Shown here one piece after another: positions 44,705 through 54,720 of a stretch of DNA of 64,000 bases (the first letter of the stretch is position 1; each line of letters begins with the position of its first letter). The notes under the pieces are model-generated. The model worked only from the letters and a program-made list of their open reading frames with translations. It ran no database searches and was not told the DNA's origin. Origin of the DNA: Corynebacterium uberis (lineage in GTDB: Bacteria; Actinomycetota; Actinomycetes; Mycobacteriales; Mycobacteriaceae); NCBI RefSeq assembly GCF_020616335.1, contig NZ_CP085051.1, positions 248,001 through 312,000 of the forward strand, written 5' to 3'. The position numbers and the translations under genes are program-made.

Positions 44705-46168
44705 GTGAGTGTGCTCGTTGTAGGCATGTCACACAAGTCAGCTCCGGTAGCGCTTTTGGAGAAGCTGAGCATGGATGTTCCTGCTCGGCGGCGCGCGGCG
44801 GTGCAGCTGACGGGGCGGCCTTCGCTGTCTGAAGCGATGATCGTGTCCACCTGCAATCGTCTGGAGATCTACGTGGTGGCGCACAGCTTCCACCCGGGCG
44901 TGCAGGACGTGGTGGCCGTGCTTCACGATGCCTCCGGGGTCGATGCGGAGACGCTGCGCAGCTACCTGTACGTGCGCTACGCGGACGCGGCGGCTGAGCA
45001 CATGCTGGCGGTGACCGCGGGGCTAGATTCCATGGTCGTCGGCGAGCAGCAGATCATCGGCCAGATGCGCGCCGCCTACCAGGAGGCCGCGGACTGGAAG
45101 ACCGTGGGCCCCGTGCTGCACACCTTGGCGCAGACGGCGCTGCACACCGGCAAGCGCGTGCACTCGGAGACCGCCATCGATGACGCCGGAGCTTCCATGG
45201 TCTCCTACGCCCTCGACGGGGCGTTGGAGCAGCTTGGGGTCAAGGGCGCGCCGAGCCCGCTGGCCGGACGCGCCGCCCTGGTGCTGGGCGCGGGGGCGAT
45301 GGCCTCCCTGGCGGCCACGCACCTGGGCCGGCTGGGCATCTCCCGGCTGATCATTGCCAACCGCACCCGCTCGCGCGCCGAGCGACTAGCCGACCACGCC
45401 CGGCAGGCCGGGGTGGACGCGGAAGTGGTGGACTTCTCCGCGCGGCGGGCGGCCCTGGCGCGCGTGGACATCGCGGTGTCCGCCATCGGCGCGCACACCG
45501 CCACCATCACCGGGGCGGACATCCCGCAGCAGCGGACGGATTCGCTGACCCTGGTGGACCTGTCCATGCCCCGCGACATCACCGCCGACGTCACCGATCA
45601 TCCTGGTGTGCACCTGATCAACATCGAGCAGCTGCATCAGCGCCGCGCCGCCCAGACCCAGCCGGGTGCTGGGGATGGTGCGGATAACGACGCCGCCGTG
45701 GTCACCCTGCCCACCAAGGGCACCGATGGCCACGCCCAGGCACTGCGCATCGTCGCCGAGGAGCTGGAGTCCTACACCACCGCCCAGCGGGTGCGCGACA
45801 TTGTGCCTGCCGTCGCCGCGCTGCGCAGGCACGCCAATGAGCTGGTCAGCGCGGAGCTGCGCCGCCTGCGCGGGCGCACCCCCGACATGGACGAGCAGGA
45901 GTTCGACGAAGTCTCCCGCTCCCTGCGCCGGGTGGTGGACAAGCTTCTGCACAACCCCACGGTCAAGGTCAAGCAATTGGCCGCGGATTCGGGTACCGTC
46001 TCCTACGACTCCGCCCTCCAGGAGCTCTTTGGGCTCGACGCTGGAAATGACCAGGACCGGTCGGTTGCGGTGGAGGCCACCGCCTTGCCGGCGCAGGACT
46101 TCCGCGCCGGCGCTGCCGCTGAGACGGAAGGGCGCACGGCAAACGAGTGTGCACGGGAGACTGCATGA
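44705..46168 (+). CDS. hemA: Glutamyl-tRNA reductase
   Basis: 487 residues from GTG 44705. First step of C5-pathway tetrapyrrole synthesis: reduction of glutamyl-tRNA to glutamate-1-semialdehyde. The catalytic Cys is in STCNRLEIY (about residue 50), with [12 protein letters not shown], the NADPH Rossmann region [16 protein letters not shown] and a C-terminal dimerisation helix region. No hemL is in the window. The stop overlaps hemC by 4 bases. Confidence 0.96.
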   Translation: MSVLVVGMSHKSAPVALLEKLSMDVPARRRAAVQLTGRPSLSEAMIVSTCNRLEIYVVAHSFHPGVQDVVAVLHDASGVDAETLRSYLYVRYADAAAEHMLAVTAGLDSMVVGEQQIIGQMRAAYQEAADWKTVGPVLHTLAQTALHTGKRVHSETAIDDAGASMVSYALDGALEQLGVKGAPSPLAGRAALVLGAGAMASLAATHLGRLGISRLIIANRTRSRAERLADHARQAGVDAEVVDFSARRAALARVDIAVSAIGAHTATITGADIPQQRTDSLTLVDLSMPRDITADVTDHPGVHLINIEQLHQRRAAQTQPGAGDGADNDAAVVTLPTKGTDGHAQALRIVAEELESYTTAQRVRDIVPAVAALRRHANELVSAELRRLRGRTPDMDEQEFDEVSRSLRRVVDKLLHNPTVKVKQLAADSGTVSYDSALQELFGLDAGNDQDRSVAVEATALPAQDFRAGAAAETEGRTANECARETA

Positions 46169-47076
46169 ATGACAGCTTGACCATCGGAACGCGAGCCAGC
46201 CTGCTGGCCACCACCCAATCCGGCCACGTGTGTGACGCACTGGCCGGTCACGGCTATCATGCCCAGCTGCACCACGTCACCACCGAAGGCGACGTCAACA
46301 TGGCCCCCGTCGAGCGCATCGGCGTCGGCGTGTTCACCCAGGCCCTGCGCGAGGCCCTTGACCGCGGCGAATGTGACATCGCCGTGCACTCCTTCAAGGA
46401 CCTGCCCACCGCACCCGACCCCCGCTTCCACCTCATCGTGCCCCCGCGCGAAGACCCCCGCGAGGCGCTGGTGGCCCGCGACGGGCTAACCCTCAAGGAC
46501 CTGCCCGAGGGGGCCACGGTGGGCACCTCGGCGCCGCGGCGAGTATCCCAGCTGCGCGCGGTGCGCCCGGACCTCAGCGTGCGCCCGCTGCGCGGCAACA
46601 TCGATACGCGCATGGGCCGGGTCTTCTCCGGCGAACTCGACGCCATCGTGCTCGCCTACGCCGGCATGAGCCGCGTCGGACGCCAGGACCACGCCACCGA
46701 AGTCTTTGACCCCACCGTGCTCATGCCCGCCCCCGCCCAAGGCGCCCTGGCCGTAGAGTGCCGCGCCGACGACGCCCGCGCCGTCGCCGCCATCGACGCC
46801 CTCGCCTGCCCAGACGCCACCGACGCCGCCCGCGCCGAACGCGCCCTCCTCGCCGCGCTCGAAGCAGGCTGCACCGCGCCCGTGGCCGCCCACGCCACCC
46901 TCGACGGGGACCACCTCACCCTCACCGCCGGGGTCTTTGCCCTCGACGGATCCGCACGCCTGGTATCCCAGATCACCGGGGCCCGCAGCAACGCGGCAGA
47001 GCTAGGTCAAAGCCTCGCCGGCGAACTCCTAGGCGGGGGCGCCCGCGACCTCATGGCCACCGCCGACGCGCCCTAA
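46165..47076 (+). CDS. hemC: Porphobilinogen deaminase
   Basis: 303 residues. It polymerises four porphobilinogens into hydroxymethylbilane. Conserved segments: [44 protein letters not shown] and the dipyrromethane-cofactor Cys in [13 protein letters not shown]. The ATG overlaps the hemA stop (ATGA), so hemA and hemC are translationally coupled. Confidence 0.96.
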   Translation: MNDSLTIGTRASLLATTQSGHVCDALAGHGYHAQLHHVTTEGDVNMAPVERIGVGVFTQALREALDRGECDIAVHSFKDLPTAPDPRFHLIVPPREDPREALVARDGLTLKDLPEGATVGTSAPRRVSQLRAVRPDLSVRPLRGNIDTRMGRVFSGELDAIVLAYAGMSRVGRQDHATEVFDPTVLMPAPAQGALAVECRADDARAVAAIDALACPDATDAARAERALLAALEAGCTAPVAAHATLDGDHLTLTAGVFALDGSARLVSQITGARSNAAELGQSLAGELLGGGARDLMATADAP

Positions 47077-47123
47077 TTCCGCCCGGCCTCCCGTTTGCTT
47101 CACCTGCCCCGAAGGAACCCCGA

Positions 47124-47540
47124 TTGGCCTTCCTGGAAATCTCACCAGACCACGTCACCGTGCAGCTGCAATGGTGGGAAAAAATCGCCGCGCGGCGGTC
47201 CAACCTGACCATCCCGCTGCGCGCCATCAGCCACGCCAGCATTGTCCCCGACGTCTATGAACTGCCGGAACTCCAACAGCCCAACACCCGCGGCCAGGCG
47301 GCCACCCACGTCCGCGGCCTGCTGACCACCGGCACCCTCGACCACCCGGATGCCACCGGCGGGCTGGTCTTTGTTGCCTGCCACCGCTCCCGCCACGCCT
47401 CCCAGAAAGACGGGGGTGCCACGCACCAGCCCGGGCTGGTCCTTGATTTGACCCGGGCGACTGTCTCCCGGGTGATCGTCACCGCAGATCCGCAGCTGCT
47501 GAGCGGGTGGCAAGATCAGCTTCAGCGGGTCACGTCGTAG
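47124..47540 (+). CDS. Small conserved hypothetical downstream of hemC
   Basis: 138 residues from TTG 47124, with GAAGGA 7 bases before it. Alternating hydrophobic strands (LEISPDHVTVQLQWWEKIA, SNLTIPLRAISHASIVPDV) and a late VSRVIVTADPQ suggest a PH-like beta barrel as in some actinobacterial membrane-linked proteins. No signal peptide. It is probably co-transcribed with hemAC; function unknown. Confidence 0.6.
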   Translation: MAFLEISPDHVTVQLQWWEKIAARRSNLTIPLRAISHASIVPDVYELPELQQPNTRGQAATHVRGLLTTGTLDHPDATGGLVFVACHRSRHASQKDGGATHQPGLVLDLTRATVSRVIVTADPQLLSGWQDQLQRVTS

Positions 47541-48121
47541 GCGCGGTGGCGGCGGCGCGGAGGCTGTGGCTGCCGAGCGGAGGCTGTGGCTGCGGCTGTG
47601 GCTGGGGCGCGGAAGCCGCAGCCGATGCCGAAGGTTCGCCCAGCGCGAAATCGTGGCGTCGGCCCTGCATAACGCGGGTGCGGGCGCGCAGGAATGGCCG
47701 CGGTGATCCCGATTCGGTTTTCCATTAGCCCGCGACTCAATTATGGTGTGAATACCACACTGCATGTGCGCAGTGGTGACTGGGGGCTGCCCTGCGGATG
47801 TTGGGCAGGCCTCGCAGCACGGAAGTGGGGGACTGCCTTTCAGCCCCTTGCGCCGTGTCCAGCCCGGCCTTCCATCCGCGTGCCGCGTGGCTTGTGCGTT
47901 GCTGCGCCAGGCCTGCGGTTGTGCCCGGCCCGGGTGACTGCGCACCGATGCGCGCCGCGTGTCCTCCCCCGTGGGGCAGGGCCGCGGGATCCGGTCATGC
48001 CCGGGCTTTGGTGGACAAGGCCTGGCACGTGTCGGAGCCGATGGGCAGTCAGGCTGCCGCGGGCCTGCCAGCCGCGCGGCGGGCAGGCGGCACGTCCGTG
48101 TACTGTACCCGATTTCAACCC
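47541..48121. other. Non-coding gap before hemD
   Basis: About 580 bases. It contains a near-tandem duplication of GCGGAGGCTGTGGCTGC (47557-47593), an operator-like GTGTG-AATAC-CACAC (47746-47760) and a TACTGT box at 48101-48106. The hemD frame is open back to 47798, but that part has no coding resemblance to HemD. Confidence 0.55.
47746..47760. promoter_or_regulatory. Operator-like inverted repeat upstream of hemD
   Basis: GTGTG-AATAC-CACAC is a perfect inverted repeat with a 5-base centre, set in an A/T-rich island (CAATTATGG) unusual for the region. The regulator is unknown. Confidence 0.35.
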
Positions 48122-49882
48122 ATGTCGACGGAGATTAGAAACAAGCATATGAGTATGCCCGAGCAGGCTTCCTCGCCGCAGGCCGTCCCGCACGCTGTCC
48201 AACCAGGCCAGCTTGCCCCAGCGGCAGGCACCGTCTTCTTCGTCGGCGCGGGCCCGGGAAACCCGGATCTGCTGACTATCCGCGCCCGCGAGGTGCTCTC
48301 CCACAACGCCACCGCCGTCGTCGACCCGGACGTGTTGCCCGGGGTGCGTGACATCATCGCCGCCTCCGTGCCGGTGCCGCAGGAGAAGATCGACCAGGCG
48401 GACAAGGACTACCAGGCGCTCATTGAGGAGGCCAAGGAGTCCGGCGCCCGGCGCAAGCCGCCGCGGCCGGCCCCGCCGACGGCCGCCAACATCACCGACC
48501 TGCCTGCCGGGTCCCCGCAGCTGGCCGAGTTGCTTGCGCAGCTTGTCGCCGACGGTGAGGACGTGGTGCGCCTGGTGGCCGGCAACCCGCTGTCGCGCGA
48601 GTCGGTCCTCGCGGAGATCAACTCGGTGGCCACCGCCGGGGTGGATTTCCAGGTGGTGCCGGGCATGTCGCTGCCGTCGACGGTGCCGGCCTTCGCGGGC
48701 ATCGCCTTGGGCTCGGCGTATACGGAGATGGACGTCACTGTTGAGGACGTGGACTGGGATCAGCTCGCCGGGGCTCCGCAGCCGCTGGTGTTGCAGGCCC
48801 GGAAGGAAGACTTGCCCACCATTGCTGCCCAGTTGCAGCAGCGCGGGCTGGCGGCGAGCATGCCGGCGTCGGTGACCGTCAACGGCACCACCCGCCTGCA
48901 GCGTACGTTCGACGTCACCTTGGGCACCCTGGGCAAGCTGGATGCGGAGCTCGACGGCGCCCTGGTGGTCACCCTGGGCACGGCCGTGGACGATCGCTCC
49001 AAGTACTCCTGGTGGGAAAACCGGCCGCTCTACGGGTGGCGGGTGCTGGTCCCGCGGGCGAAGTCGCAGGCGGCGCCAATGAGCGCGCGCCTGGCAACCC
49101 ACGGCGCCATCCCGCAGGAGGTGCCCACCATCTCCTTGGAGCCGCCGCGCAACCCGTTGCAGATGGAGCGTTCCATCAAGGGCATCGTGGAGGGGCGCTA
49201 CCAGTGGATCGTGTTTACCTCCGTCAATGCGGTGGATGCCGTCTGGGAGAAGATCGCCGCCTTTGGCCTGGATGCGCGGGCTTTTGCCGGTGTGCATCTG
49301 GCGGCGGTGGGGCAGAAGACCGCGCAGGCGATCCGTGATTTGGGCCTGACCCCGGAGGTGACTCCGCCGGTGACGCGCCAGAATGCGCACGGGCTGGTGG
49401 AGGTTTTCCCGGAGTATGTGGAGGACCTTGACCCGGTGGGTCGGGTGTTGTTGCCGCGGGCGGACCTGGGCAGTGAGGTGCTGGTAGAAGGCCTCAAGGC
49501 CGCGGGCTGGGAGGTCGATGATGTGGTGGCCTACCGCACGGTGCGCGCAGCCCCGCCGAGTGCGGAGGTCCGGGACATGATTAAGTCCGGTGGCTTTGAC
49601 GCGGTGTGTTTCACCTCTTCTTCGACGGTGAAGAATCTGGTGGGCATCGCCGGCAAGCCGCACCGGCGCACCATCATCGCGGCGATCGGCCCGGCGGCCG
49701 CGCACACGGCCCGGGAGATGGGGCTGCGCGTGGATGTGGTTCCGGAGGTCGCGGATATTCCTTCGCTTGTCGACGCCCTCGCCGCCCACGTCGCCGCGCT
49801 GCGTGCGGCAGGGCAGTTGCCACCGCCGCGCAAGAAGCGCCGGGCGCGGCGCAAGCCGGAGGCCGCCGCAGAGCAGGGCTAA
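48122..49882 (+). CDS. hemD: Fused SUMT-like / uroporphyrinogen-III synthase
   Basis: 586 residues from ATG 48122; ATG 48149 and 48155 are alternatives. The N-terminal half (from [20 protein letters not shown]) is a tetrapyrrole methyltransferase fold, but its GGDP-type loop reads [10 protein letters not shown] and an Arg/Pro-rich insert ([10 protein letters not shown]) interrupts it. The C-terminal half ([54 protein letters not shown]) is uroporphyrinogen-III synthase, which closes hydroxymethylbilane with ring-D inversion. The tail is basic. This fusion is usual in corynebacteria; methyltransferase activity is uncertain. Confidence 0.9.
   Translation: MSTEIRNKHMSMPEQASSPQAVPHAVQPGQLAPAAGTVFFVGAGPGNPDLLTIRAREVLSHNATAVVDPDVLPGVRDIIAASVPVPQEKIDQADKDYQALIEEAKESGARRKPPRPAPPTAANITDLPAGSPQLAELLAQLVADGEDVVRLVAGNPLSRESVLAEINSVATAGVDFQVVPGMSLPSTVPAFAGIALGSAYTEMDVTVEDVDWDQLAGAPQPLVLQARKEDLPTIAAQLQQRGLAASMPASVTVNGTTRLQRTFDVTLGTLGKLDAELDGALVVTLGTAVDDRSKYSWWENRPLYGWRVLVPRAKSQAAPMSARLATHGAIPQEVPTISLEPPRNPLQMERSIKGIVEGRYQWIVFTSVNAVDAVWEKIAAFGLDARAFAGVHLAAVGQKTAQAIRDLGLTPEVTPPVTRQNAHGLVEVFPEYVEDLDPVGRVLLPRADLGSEVLVEGLKAAGWEVDDVVAYRTVRAAPPSAEVRDMIKSGGFDAVCFTSSSTVKNLVGIAGKPHRRTIIAAIGPAAAHTAREMGLRVDVVPEVADIPSLVDALAAHVAALRAAGQLPPPRKKRRARRKPEAAAEQG
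49765..49777 (-). repeat. GGCGTCGANAAGC motif site (N = C) in hemD
   Basis: Plus-strand GCTTGTCGACGCC, read as SLVDA near the HemD C-terminus. Confidence 0.8.
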
Positions 49883-49994
49883 GCCCCGGCGTGGCCGACA
49901 TGGTGGGGTGGATAGAATGGGCCAGCAGACAGCGCGCGGGCAGCGGGCCCCGTCCGCCCCGCGCGTCCCTGTGAGAAAGGAAGAAGTAGTTTCC

Positions 49995-51014
49995 ATGGTG
50001 GACTCTTTCGACTACCCCGTCACCCGTCCTGCCCGCCGCCCCCGGCGGTTGCGTACTACCCCGGCGCTGCGCAGCCTGGTCGCCGAGACCACCCTTGCCC
50101 CCCAGCACCTCATCTTGCCCATGTTCATCGCGGACGGCATTGATGCTCCTCGGGAGATCGCCTCGATGCCCGGGGTCTATCAGCACACGCAGGACTCCCT
50201 GCTGCGCGCGGTGGAGGAGGCCGCCGAGGCCGGCGTGCTGTGCATCGACCTCTTTGGGGTGCCCCTGGCGCAGGATAAGGATGCCACCGGCTCGGTGGCG
50301 TGGGACCCGGAGGGGATTCTCAACCGCGGTGTTGCGGCGGTGCGGCAGCGCTTCGGCGATGATGTCATCGTCATGGCGGATACCTGCCTCGATGAGTTCA
50401 CTGACCACGGCCACTGCGGCGTGGTGGTCACGGACCGCCATGGCGCCAGCGTGGTGGACAATGATGCCACCTTGCCGCTCTACCAGGCCATGGCCGTGGC
50501 CCAGGCCCGCGCCGGGGCGCACATGGTCTCCCCGTCGGGGATGATGGACGGCCAGATTCTGGCGATCCGGGACGCGCTCGATCAGGAGGGCTTCCAGGAT
50601 GTGTCCATCATGGCGTATTCCGCCAAGTACGCCTCCGCGTTTTTTGGTCCATTCCGGGACGCCGTGGGCAGTTCTCTTCAGGGGGACCGGCGCACCTACC
50701 AGCAGGATCCGGCGAATGCGCGGGAGTCGCTGCTGGAGGTGGAGTTGGATATTGATGAAGGCGCGGACATCGTCATGGTCAAGCCCGCCCTGCCCTACCT
50801 GGACATCGTGCACCAGGTGGCCCAGGTCTCTCCGGTCCCGGTGGCGGCCTACCAGGTCTCTGGCGAGTACGCCATGATCAAGGCGGCCGGCGCCAACGGG
50901 TGGATCGATGAGCATCGCGTGATGATGGAAGCCCTGACCTCCATCAAGCGCGCCGGGGCGGACCAGATCCTGACCTACTTTGCCACCGAGGCGGCCCGCG
51001 CCTTGCGCGGCTAG
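49995..51014 (+). CDS. hemB: Porphobilinogen synthase (ALA dehydratase)
   Basis: 339 residues. It condenses two 5-aminolevulinates. The Schiff-base lysines are in [14 protein letters not shown] and [11 protein letters not shown]. The metal loop reads [14 protein letters not shown]: the first and third Zn-type Cys are present, but the middle position is Asp as in Mg-type enzymes. AGGAAG precedes ATG 49995. It follows hemD by 112 bases. Confidence 0.96.
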   Translation: MVDSFDYPVTRPARRPRRLRTTPALRSLVAETTLAPQHLILPMFIADGIDAPREIASMPGVYQHTQDSLLRAVEEAAEAGVLCIDLFGVPLAQDKDATGSVAWDPEGILNRGVAAVRQRFGDDVIVMADTCLDEFTDHGHCGVVVTDRHGASVVDNDATLPLYQAMAVAQARAGAHMVSPSGMMDGQILAIRDALDQEGFQDVSIMAYSAKYASAFFGPFRDAVGSSLQGDRRTYQQDPANARESLLEVELDIDEGADIVMVKPALPYLDIVHQVAQVSPVPVAAYQVSGEYAMIKAAGANGWIDEHRVMMEALTSIKRAGADQILTYFATEAARALRG

Positions 51015-51044
51015 ACTACGCAGCACACACTCGCTTTTTTAAGG

Positions 51045-51650
51045 ATGCAGCCAACAGACGTGGACAGCACTCAGGCCGTGACGCCCCCTTCGCACACCCA
51101 GCCGGACTCCGCCGGCGCCCACCGCCCCGAATCGGTGGTCCTCACCGGCCGGCTGTGGACCTGGATCCTCCTCATCGAGGCCGCCCATGCACTCCTCGGC
51201 GCGGTGATCACGCTGCTGGATCCCAGCCTGCTGCGCGCCGCGGTGACCAAGCAGATTGACGCCATGCCGGATGGCACGGCGCTGCCCGCGGGGATCGTGG
51301 ACGTGGCCATGGTGGCCTCGGTGGTCATGTCCGCCGGGCTGTCTCTCATCATCGTGGGGGTGCTGGCGTGGATGGTGCGCACCGTGGTGCGCCCCGGGCG
51401 CTGGGCGGCCGGGGGCCGAAGGCTGCTGCTGTTCTTCGGCTTTTACTATGTCCTGCGCGCCGTGACGGTCTTTTCCTTGCACCCCGGCGGCACCTCGGTG
51501 CCGGTGGCGTTCTATGCGGTAGACGGCGCCGCCCAGGTGGTGGTGGGCGTGGTGGCCGCGATGGCGCTGGTGTTCCTGTTTCGGCAGGATACGTTGCGCT
51601 GGACCGGGGAAGTGGTGCGCCGCGGCCCCGGCGGCGGGCCGCAGGCATAG
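51045..51650 (+). CDS. Multi-pass membrane protein in heme cluster
   Basis: 201 residues with a polar N-terminus of about 35 residues and four hydrophobic segments (WTWILLIEAAHALLGAVITL, VDVAMVASVVMSAGLSLIIV, LLLFFGFYYVLRAV, VVVGVVAAMALVFLF). The ATG at 51045 has AAGG immediately before it; GTG 51060 is an alternative start. Positioned between hemB and the P-type ATPase-like gene. Function unknown. Confidence 0.65.
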   Translation: MQPTDVDSTQAVTPPSHTQPDSAGAHRPESVVLTGRLWTWILLIEAAHALLGAVITLLDPSLLRAAVTKQIDAMPDGTALPAGIVDVAMVASVVMSAGLSLIIVGVLAWMVRTVVRPGRWAAGGRRLLLFFGFYYVLRAVTVFSLHPGGTSVPVAFYAVDGAAQVVVGVVAAMALVFLFRQDTLRWTGEVVRRGPGGGPQA

Positions 51651-51658
51651 TTAACCGG

Positions 51659-52093
51659 ATGAGTCTTCACGGTCCTTCCGCGCGCCGGCTCCAGGTCGCC
51701 TGGCTGGTGGCGCTGGTCGCGGCGGTCGCGCAGGTGGTGTGTGCCCTGGAATTGTGGGCCACGCCGCTGCCGCAGGCTGCTATCGATGCCGAAGCTGCCG
51801 CCGCGGTCACGTTGGCGCACAACAGGCAGTTCATGGCCGTCTTTGCCCTGCTGACCGGGGTGGGGCTGGCGTTGATGGCCGCCCAGCTGCGCGGCGGCGG
51901 CGCCCGGGCCCGGCGCTGGTGCGTGGGCGTGGTGGGGGTCGCCGCGGTAGGTAATCTGGTGGGGTTGGCACTTCAGGTCGTCGGCATGGCGCTGGTGGTC
52001 AATGAGGTGTTGTTAGTGATTGTCGTGTGGCTCGTCGCGGCGCCGTCTGGGGCGTCGGGTGGGGTCGCAGAAAGGTGGTGGGGGCGTGTCTGA
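51659..52093 (+). CDS. Small membrane protein upstream of ATPase-like gene
   Basis: 144 residues from ATG 51659, 8 bases after the previous stop. Four hydrophobic helices (AWLVALVAAVAQVVCALELW, FMAVFALLTGVGLALMAAQL, CVGVVGVAAVGNLVGLALQV, MALVVNEVLLVIVVWLV). It overlaps the next gene by 8 bases, so the two membrane proteins and the ATPase-like protein are probably made together. Function unknown. Confidence 0.65.
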   Translation: MSLHGPSARRLQVAWLVALVAAVAQVVCALELWATPLPQAAIDAEAAAAVTLAHNRQFMAVFALLTGVGLALMAAQLRGGGARARRWCVGVVGVAAVGNLVGLALQVVGMALVVNEVLLVIVVWLVAAPSGASGGVAERWWGRV

Positions 52094-54686
52094 CGTTGTA
52101 GATGAGGCGATCAGTCAGGCCAAGCAGGCGGCGGCGCAGGCGGGTTTTGGCGCGGCCGTGGAGCTGGAGGAGTCGACGCACAAGACGTCGTACGCCTTCG
52201 AGCTTGAGGGCTTGGATGAGGCCCCCGTCATCCCGGATATTGAGGCCGCGCTCCACGCCCTGCCGGGGGTGCGCGCCCGGGTGGTCTATAGCACCAAGTC
52301 GGCGTGGATCACGGCCCCGGAGGGGCTGCCGCCGCAGCGGATCGTGGAGGTGTTTGCCACCTTTGGGGTGCGTGCGGTGATGACGGATTCGTCGCTGCGG
52401 CGCCGCTCGATGCTGCGGGGGGAGTCCGCGGATGCGCTGCCGAAGAGCTATGCGAACAGGAAGGCGCGCCGCCACGCCGAGGAGGAGGCGCAGAGTTTGG
52501 AGCAGGCGCGCCGCTCGGGCTTTTTTGCTTCTTCTGGGCGCCAGCCGCAGTGGCGCCCGGAGGGCGGCGCGGTGGACCCGGCGACGGGCCAGACGGTGGA
52601 CCGGGATGTGCTGTATACGGCCCGCGATCTGATTACCACGCCGCGCCTGTTCATGGCGGTGGTGCTCACGGTGCCGGTGCTGGCGTTGTCCTACCGGGAG
52701 TCGTGGCAGTTTGCCGGCTGGCAGTGGCTGGTGGCGGCGTTGACGCTGCCGGTGGTGACGTGGTGTGCGTTTCCTTTCCACCGGGCGATGGCCGGCGGGG
52801 TGCGCCGCGGCGCGGTGGCGTTGGATGGCGCGAGCTCTATTGCCATCGTTTTGGCGTTTGTGTGGTCGGTCGGCGCGTTGTGTGTGACGGAGGCGGGAAC
52901 TATTGGTTGGCGGGGCACCCCGCACCTGTTGGCGGCCTATGATCCGGGCCGCGGGGATGCGACGGAGCTGTTTTTTGATGTCGCGTGCGGGGTGACGGCG
53001 CTGCTGCTGTGCGGGCGGAAGTTGTCTATCCAGTCCCGGTCGAGCCTGCTGGAGGAGCTGGCTGCCCAGCACGTGGATCCGCAGGAGCAGATCACTGTGG
53101 CGCGGCGGAATCGGGCGACCGGTGAGGTGACCAAGGAGGTCACCACCATCGGGGAGATCAACGTGGGCGATGACGTGCTGGTTGAGCCGGGCCAGCTCAT
53201 CCCGGTCGATGGGGTGGTGGTTGGCGGGCACAGTACTGTGCGCCCGAGCGTGATTGCGGCGGCGTCGACAGGCAAGGCCGCCACCTTCGAGGTGGACGTG
53301 GATGACCGGGTGGCGGCGGGCAGTTTCAACGTCACGCACCGGCTGAAGATTCGGGTGCACCGCACGGGGCACCGCACCCGCATGGCGGGGGTGGAGCGCT
53401 GGATCGCGGCGGTCAATCGGCACCAAAACGATGCGGTGATGCTGTCCACGCGCACGGCGTCGACCCTGATCCCGGTGGCGTTTGTGCTGGCCGCGGGCGG
53501 CTTCGCGCTGTGGGCGTTGGCCACGAATAACTTGGCGTTGGCGTTGTCTTCGGCGTTGGCGGTGTTGGCCAGCGTGGCCCCGGCGGCGCTGGCGTTGTCT
53601 TCGGCGTTGGCGCTGCGCTTGGGCATTGAGACGGCCGCGCGGGGCGGGATGCTGCTGCGCGCCGGGGAGGTCATGCGGGGCTTGCAGATGGTGGACACGG
53701 TGGTGTTTAACCGGGTGGGCACCCTGGCGGAGCCGGACATGGTGGTGGAGACGGTGACGGCGGATCGGGGGGAGAACCCGGAGTTGGTGCTGCGGGTGGC
53801 CGGCGCGCTGTGCCTGGAGTCGGACCATCCGGCGTCGCAAGCGATTGTGCATGCGGCCCGCCAGGCCCGTGACCAGGGCTCGGGCGGGGATGACATCCCG
53901 AATTGGATTGAGGTGTCCCACCTGGGCATTGACGCGGATGGGGCGTTTGTGGCCACCATCGATATGGAGGTCACCGACGCCCAGGGCCAGACGCATTCGC
54001 GGCTGATCCCGGCCAAGCTGTGGCGCCCGCGCAACCTTTCTGAGCTGGATGGGCAGTTGGCGGCCGCGGCCATCGCGGGCGGCACCCCGCTGGTGGTGGC
54101 GTGGAACGGCAAGGATCGCGGCGTGATTACGCTGCACGATTCGGTCAAGGATGATGCGGCGCGGGCGGTGCGCGAGCTCGGCGAGATGGGCCTAGAGACG
54201 ATGATGCTCACCCGGGATACCTACCCGGTAGGGCGGCGCTTTGCGGACCGCATTGGCATCGACCGGGTGCTCGCCGGCATTGCCCCGGGCCGCAAGGAGT
54301 ACACCATCCGTGCGGTGCATACGCGCGGCGCCCGGGTGGCCATGGTGGGCGACTCCTCGGTCACGCAGTGCCTGGAGGTCGCGGATGTTGGGCTGTTGAT
54401 CAGCGATGAGATCTCCTTTGAGCACGTCTCCCGCGGGCGCCACCGCGGCATCGACGTGGTGGTGCTGCGCCATGACGTCAAGGCGGTGCCCCAGCTGATC
54501 CGGCTGGCGCGCACGGTGTGCAGCGTCATCGACCGCAATATCCTTTTTGCCTGGGCGTATAACGGGCTGGCGGTGGTGGCCTCCCTGGCGGGACTGCTCC
54601 ACCCCATGGTGGCCACGGTGCTCATGCTGGCGTCTTCTTTGGTCATTGAGGCCCGCTCCAATTCGGTGCGCAAGGCCCTGCGCTAA
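52086..54686 (+). CDS. P-type ATPase-like protein with degenerate catalytic motifs
   Basis: 866 residues from GTG 52086 (AAAGGTGG upstream). The fold follows P1B heavy-metal ATPases: an N-terminal ferredoxin-like region (to ~100), paired helices, an actuator domain about 330-420, helices, P/N domain and two final helices. Key residues are lost. DKTGT is FNRVGT with Asn at position 542. The TM6 CPC motif is SVAPAAL. The TGE loop near 385-395 reads RPSVIAAAS. GDGxNDxP reads GDSSVTQC at 755-762. The frame is intact and long, so it is maintained rather than recently broken. It may bind metal or heme, or regulate partners, without pumping. Confidence 0.88.
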   Translation: MSDVVDEAISQAKQAAAQAGFGAAVELEESTHKTSYAFELEGLDEAPVIPDIEAALHALPGVRARVVYSTKSAWITAPEGLPPQRIVEVFATFGVRAVMTDSSLRRRSMLRGESADALPKSYANRKARRHAEEEAQSLEQARRSGFFASSGRQPQWRPEGGAVDPATGQTVDRDVLYTARDLITTPRLFMAVVLTVPVLALSYRESWQFAGWQWLVAALTLPVVTWCAFPFHRAMAGGVRRGAVALDGASSIAIVLAFVWSVGALCVTEAGTIGWRGTPHLLAAYDPGRGDATELFFDVACGVTALLLCGRKLSIQSRSSLLEELAAQHVDPQEQITVARRNRATGEVTKEVTTIGEINVGDDVLVEPGQLIPVDGVVVGGHSTVRPSVIAAASTGKAATFEVDVDDRVAAGSFNVTHRLKIRVHRTGHRTRMAGVERWIAAVNRHQNDAVMLSTRTASTLIPVAFVLAAGGFALWALATNNLALALSSALAVLASVAPAALALSSALALRLGIETAARGGMLLRAGEVMRGLQMVDTVVFNRVGTLAEPDMVVETVTADRGENPELVLRVAGALCLESDHPASQAIVHAARQARDQGSGGDDIPNWIEVSHLGIDADGAFVATIDMEVTDAQGQTHSRLIPAKLWRPRNLSELDGQLAAAAIAGGTPLVVAWNGKDRGVITLHDSVKDDAARAVRELGEMGLETMMLTRDTYPVGRRFADRIGIDRVLAGIAPGRKEYTIRAVHTRGARVAMVGDSSVTQCLEVADVGLLISDEISFEHVSRGRHRGIDVVVLRHDVKAVPQLIRLARTVCSVIDRNILFAWAYNGLAVVASLAGLLHPMVATVLMLASSLVIEARSNSVRKALR

Positions 54687-54720
54687 CCTCCCCGGGGCCC
54701 GGTGAGGCAGGATGGGAGCC

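Noticed and set aside
47840..49996. 718-residue minus-strand ORF
   Set aside because: Antisense to hemD; Arg/His-rich, no domains.
51999..54137. 712-residue minus-strand ORF
   Set aside because: Antisense to the P-type ATPase-like gene.
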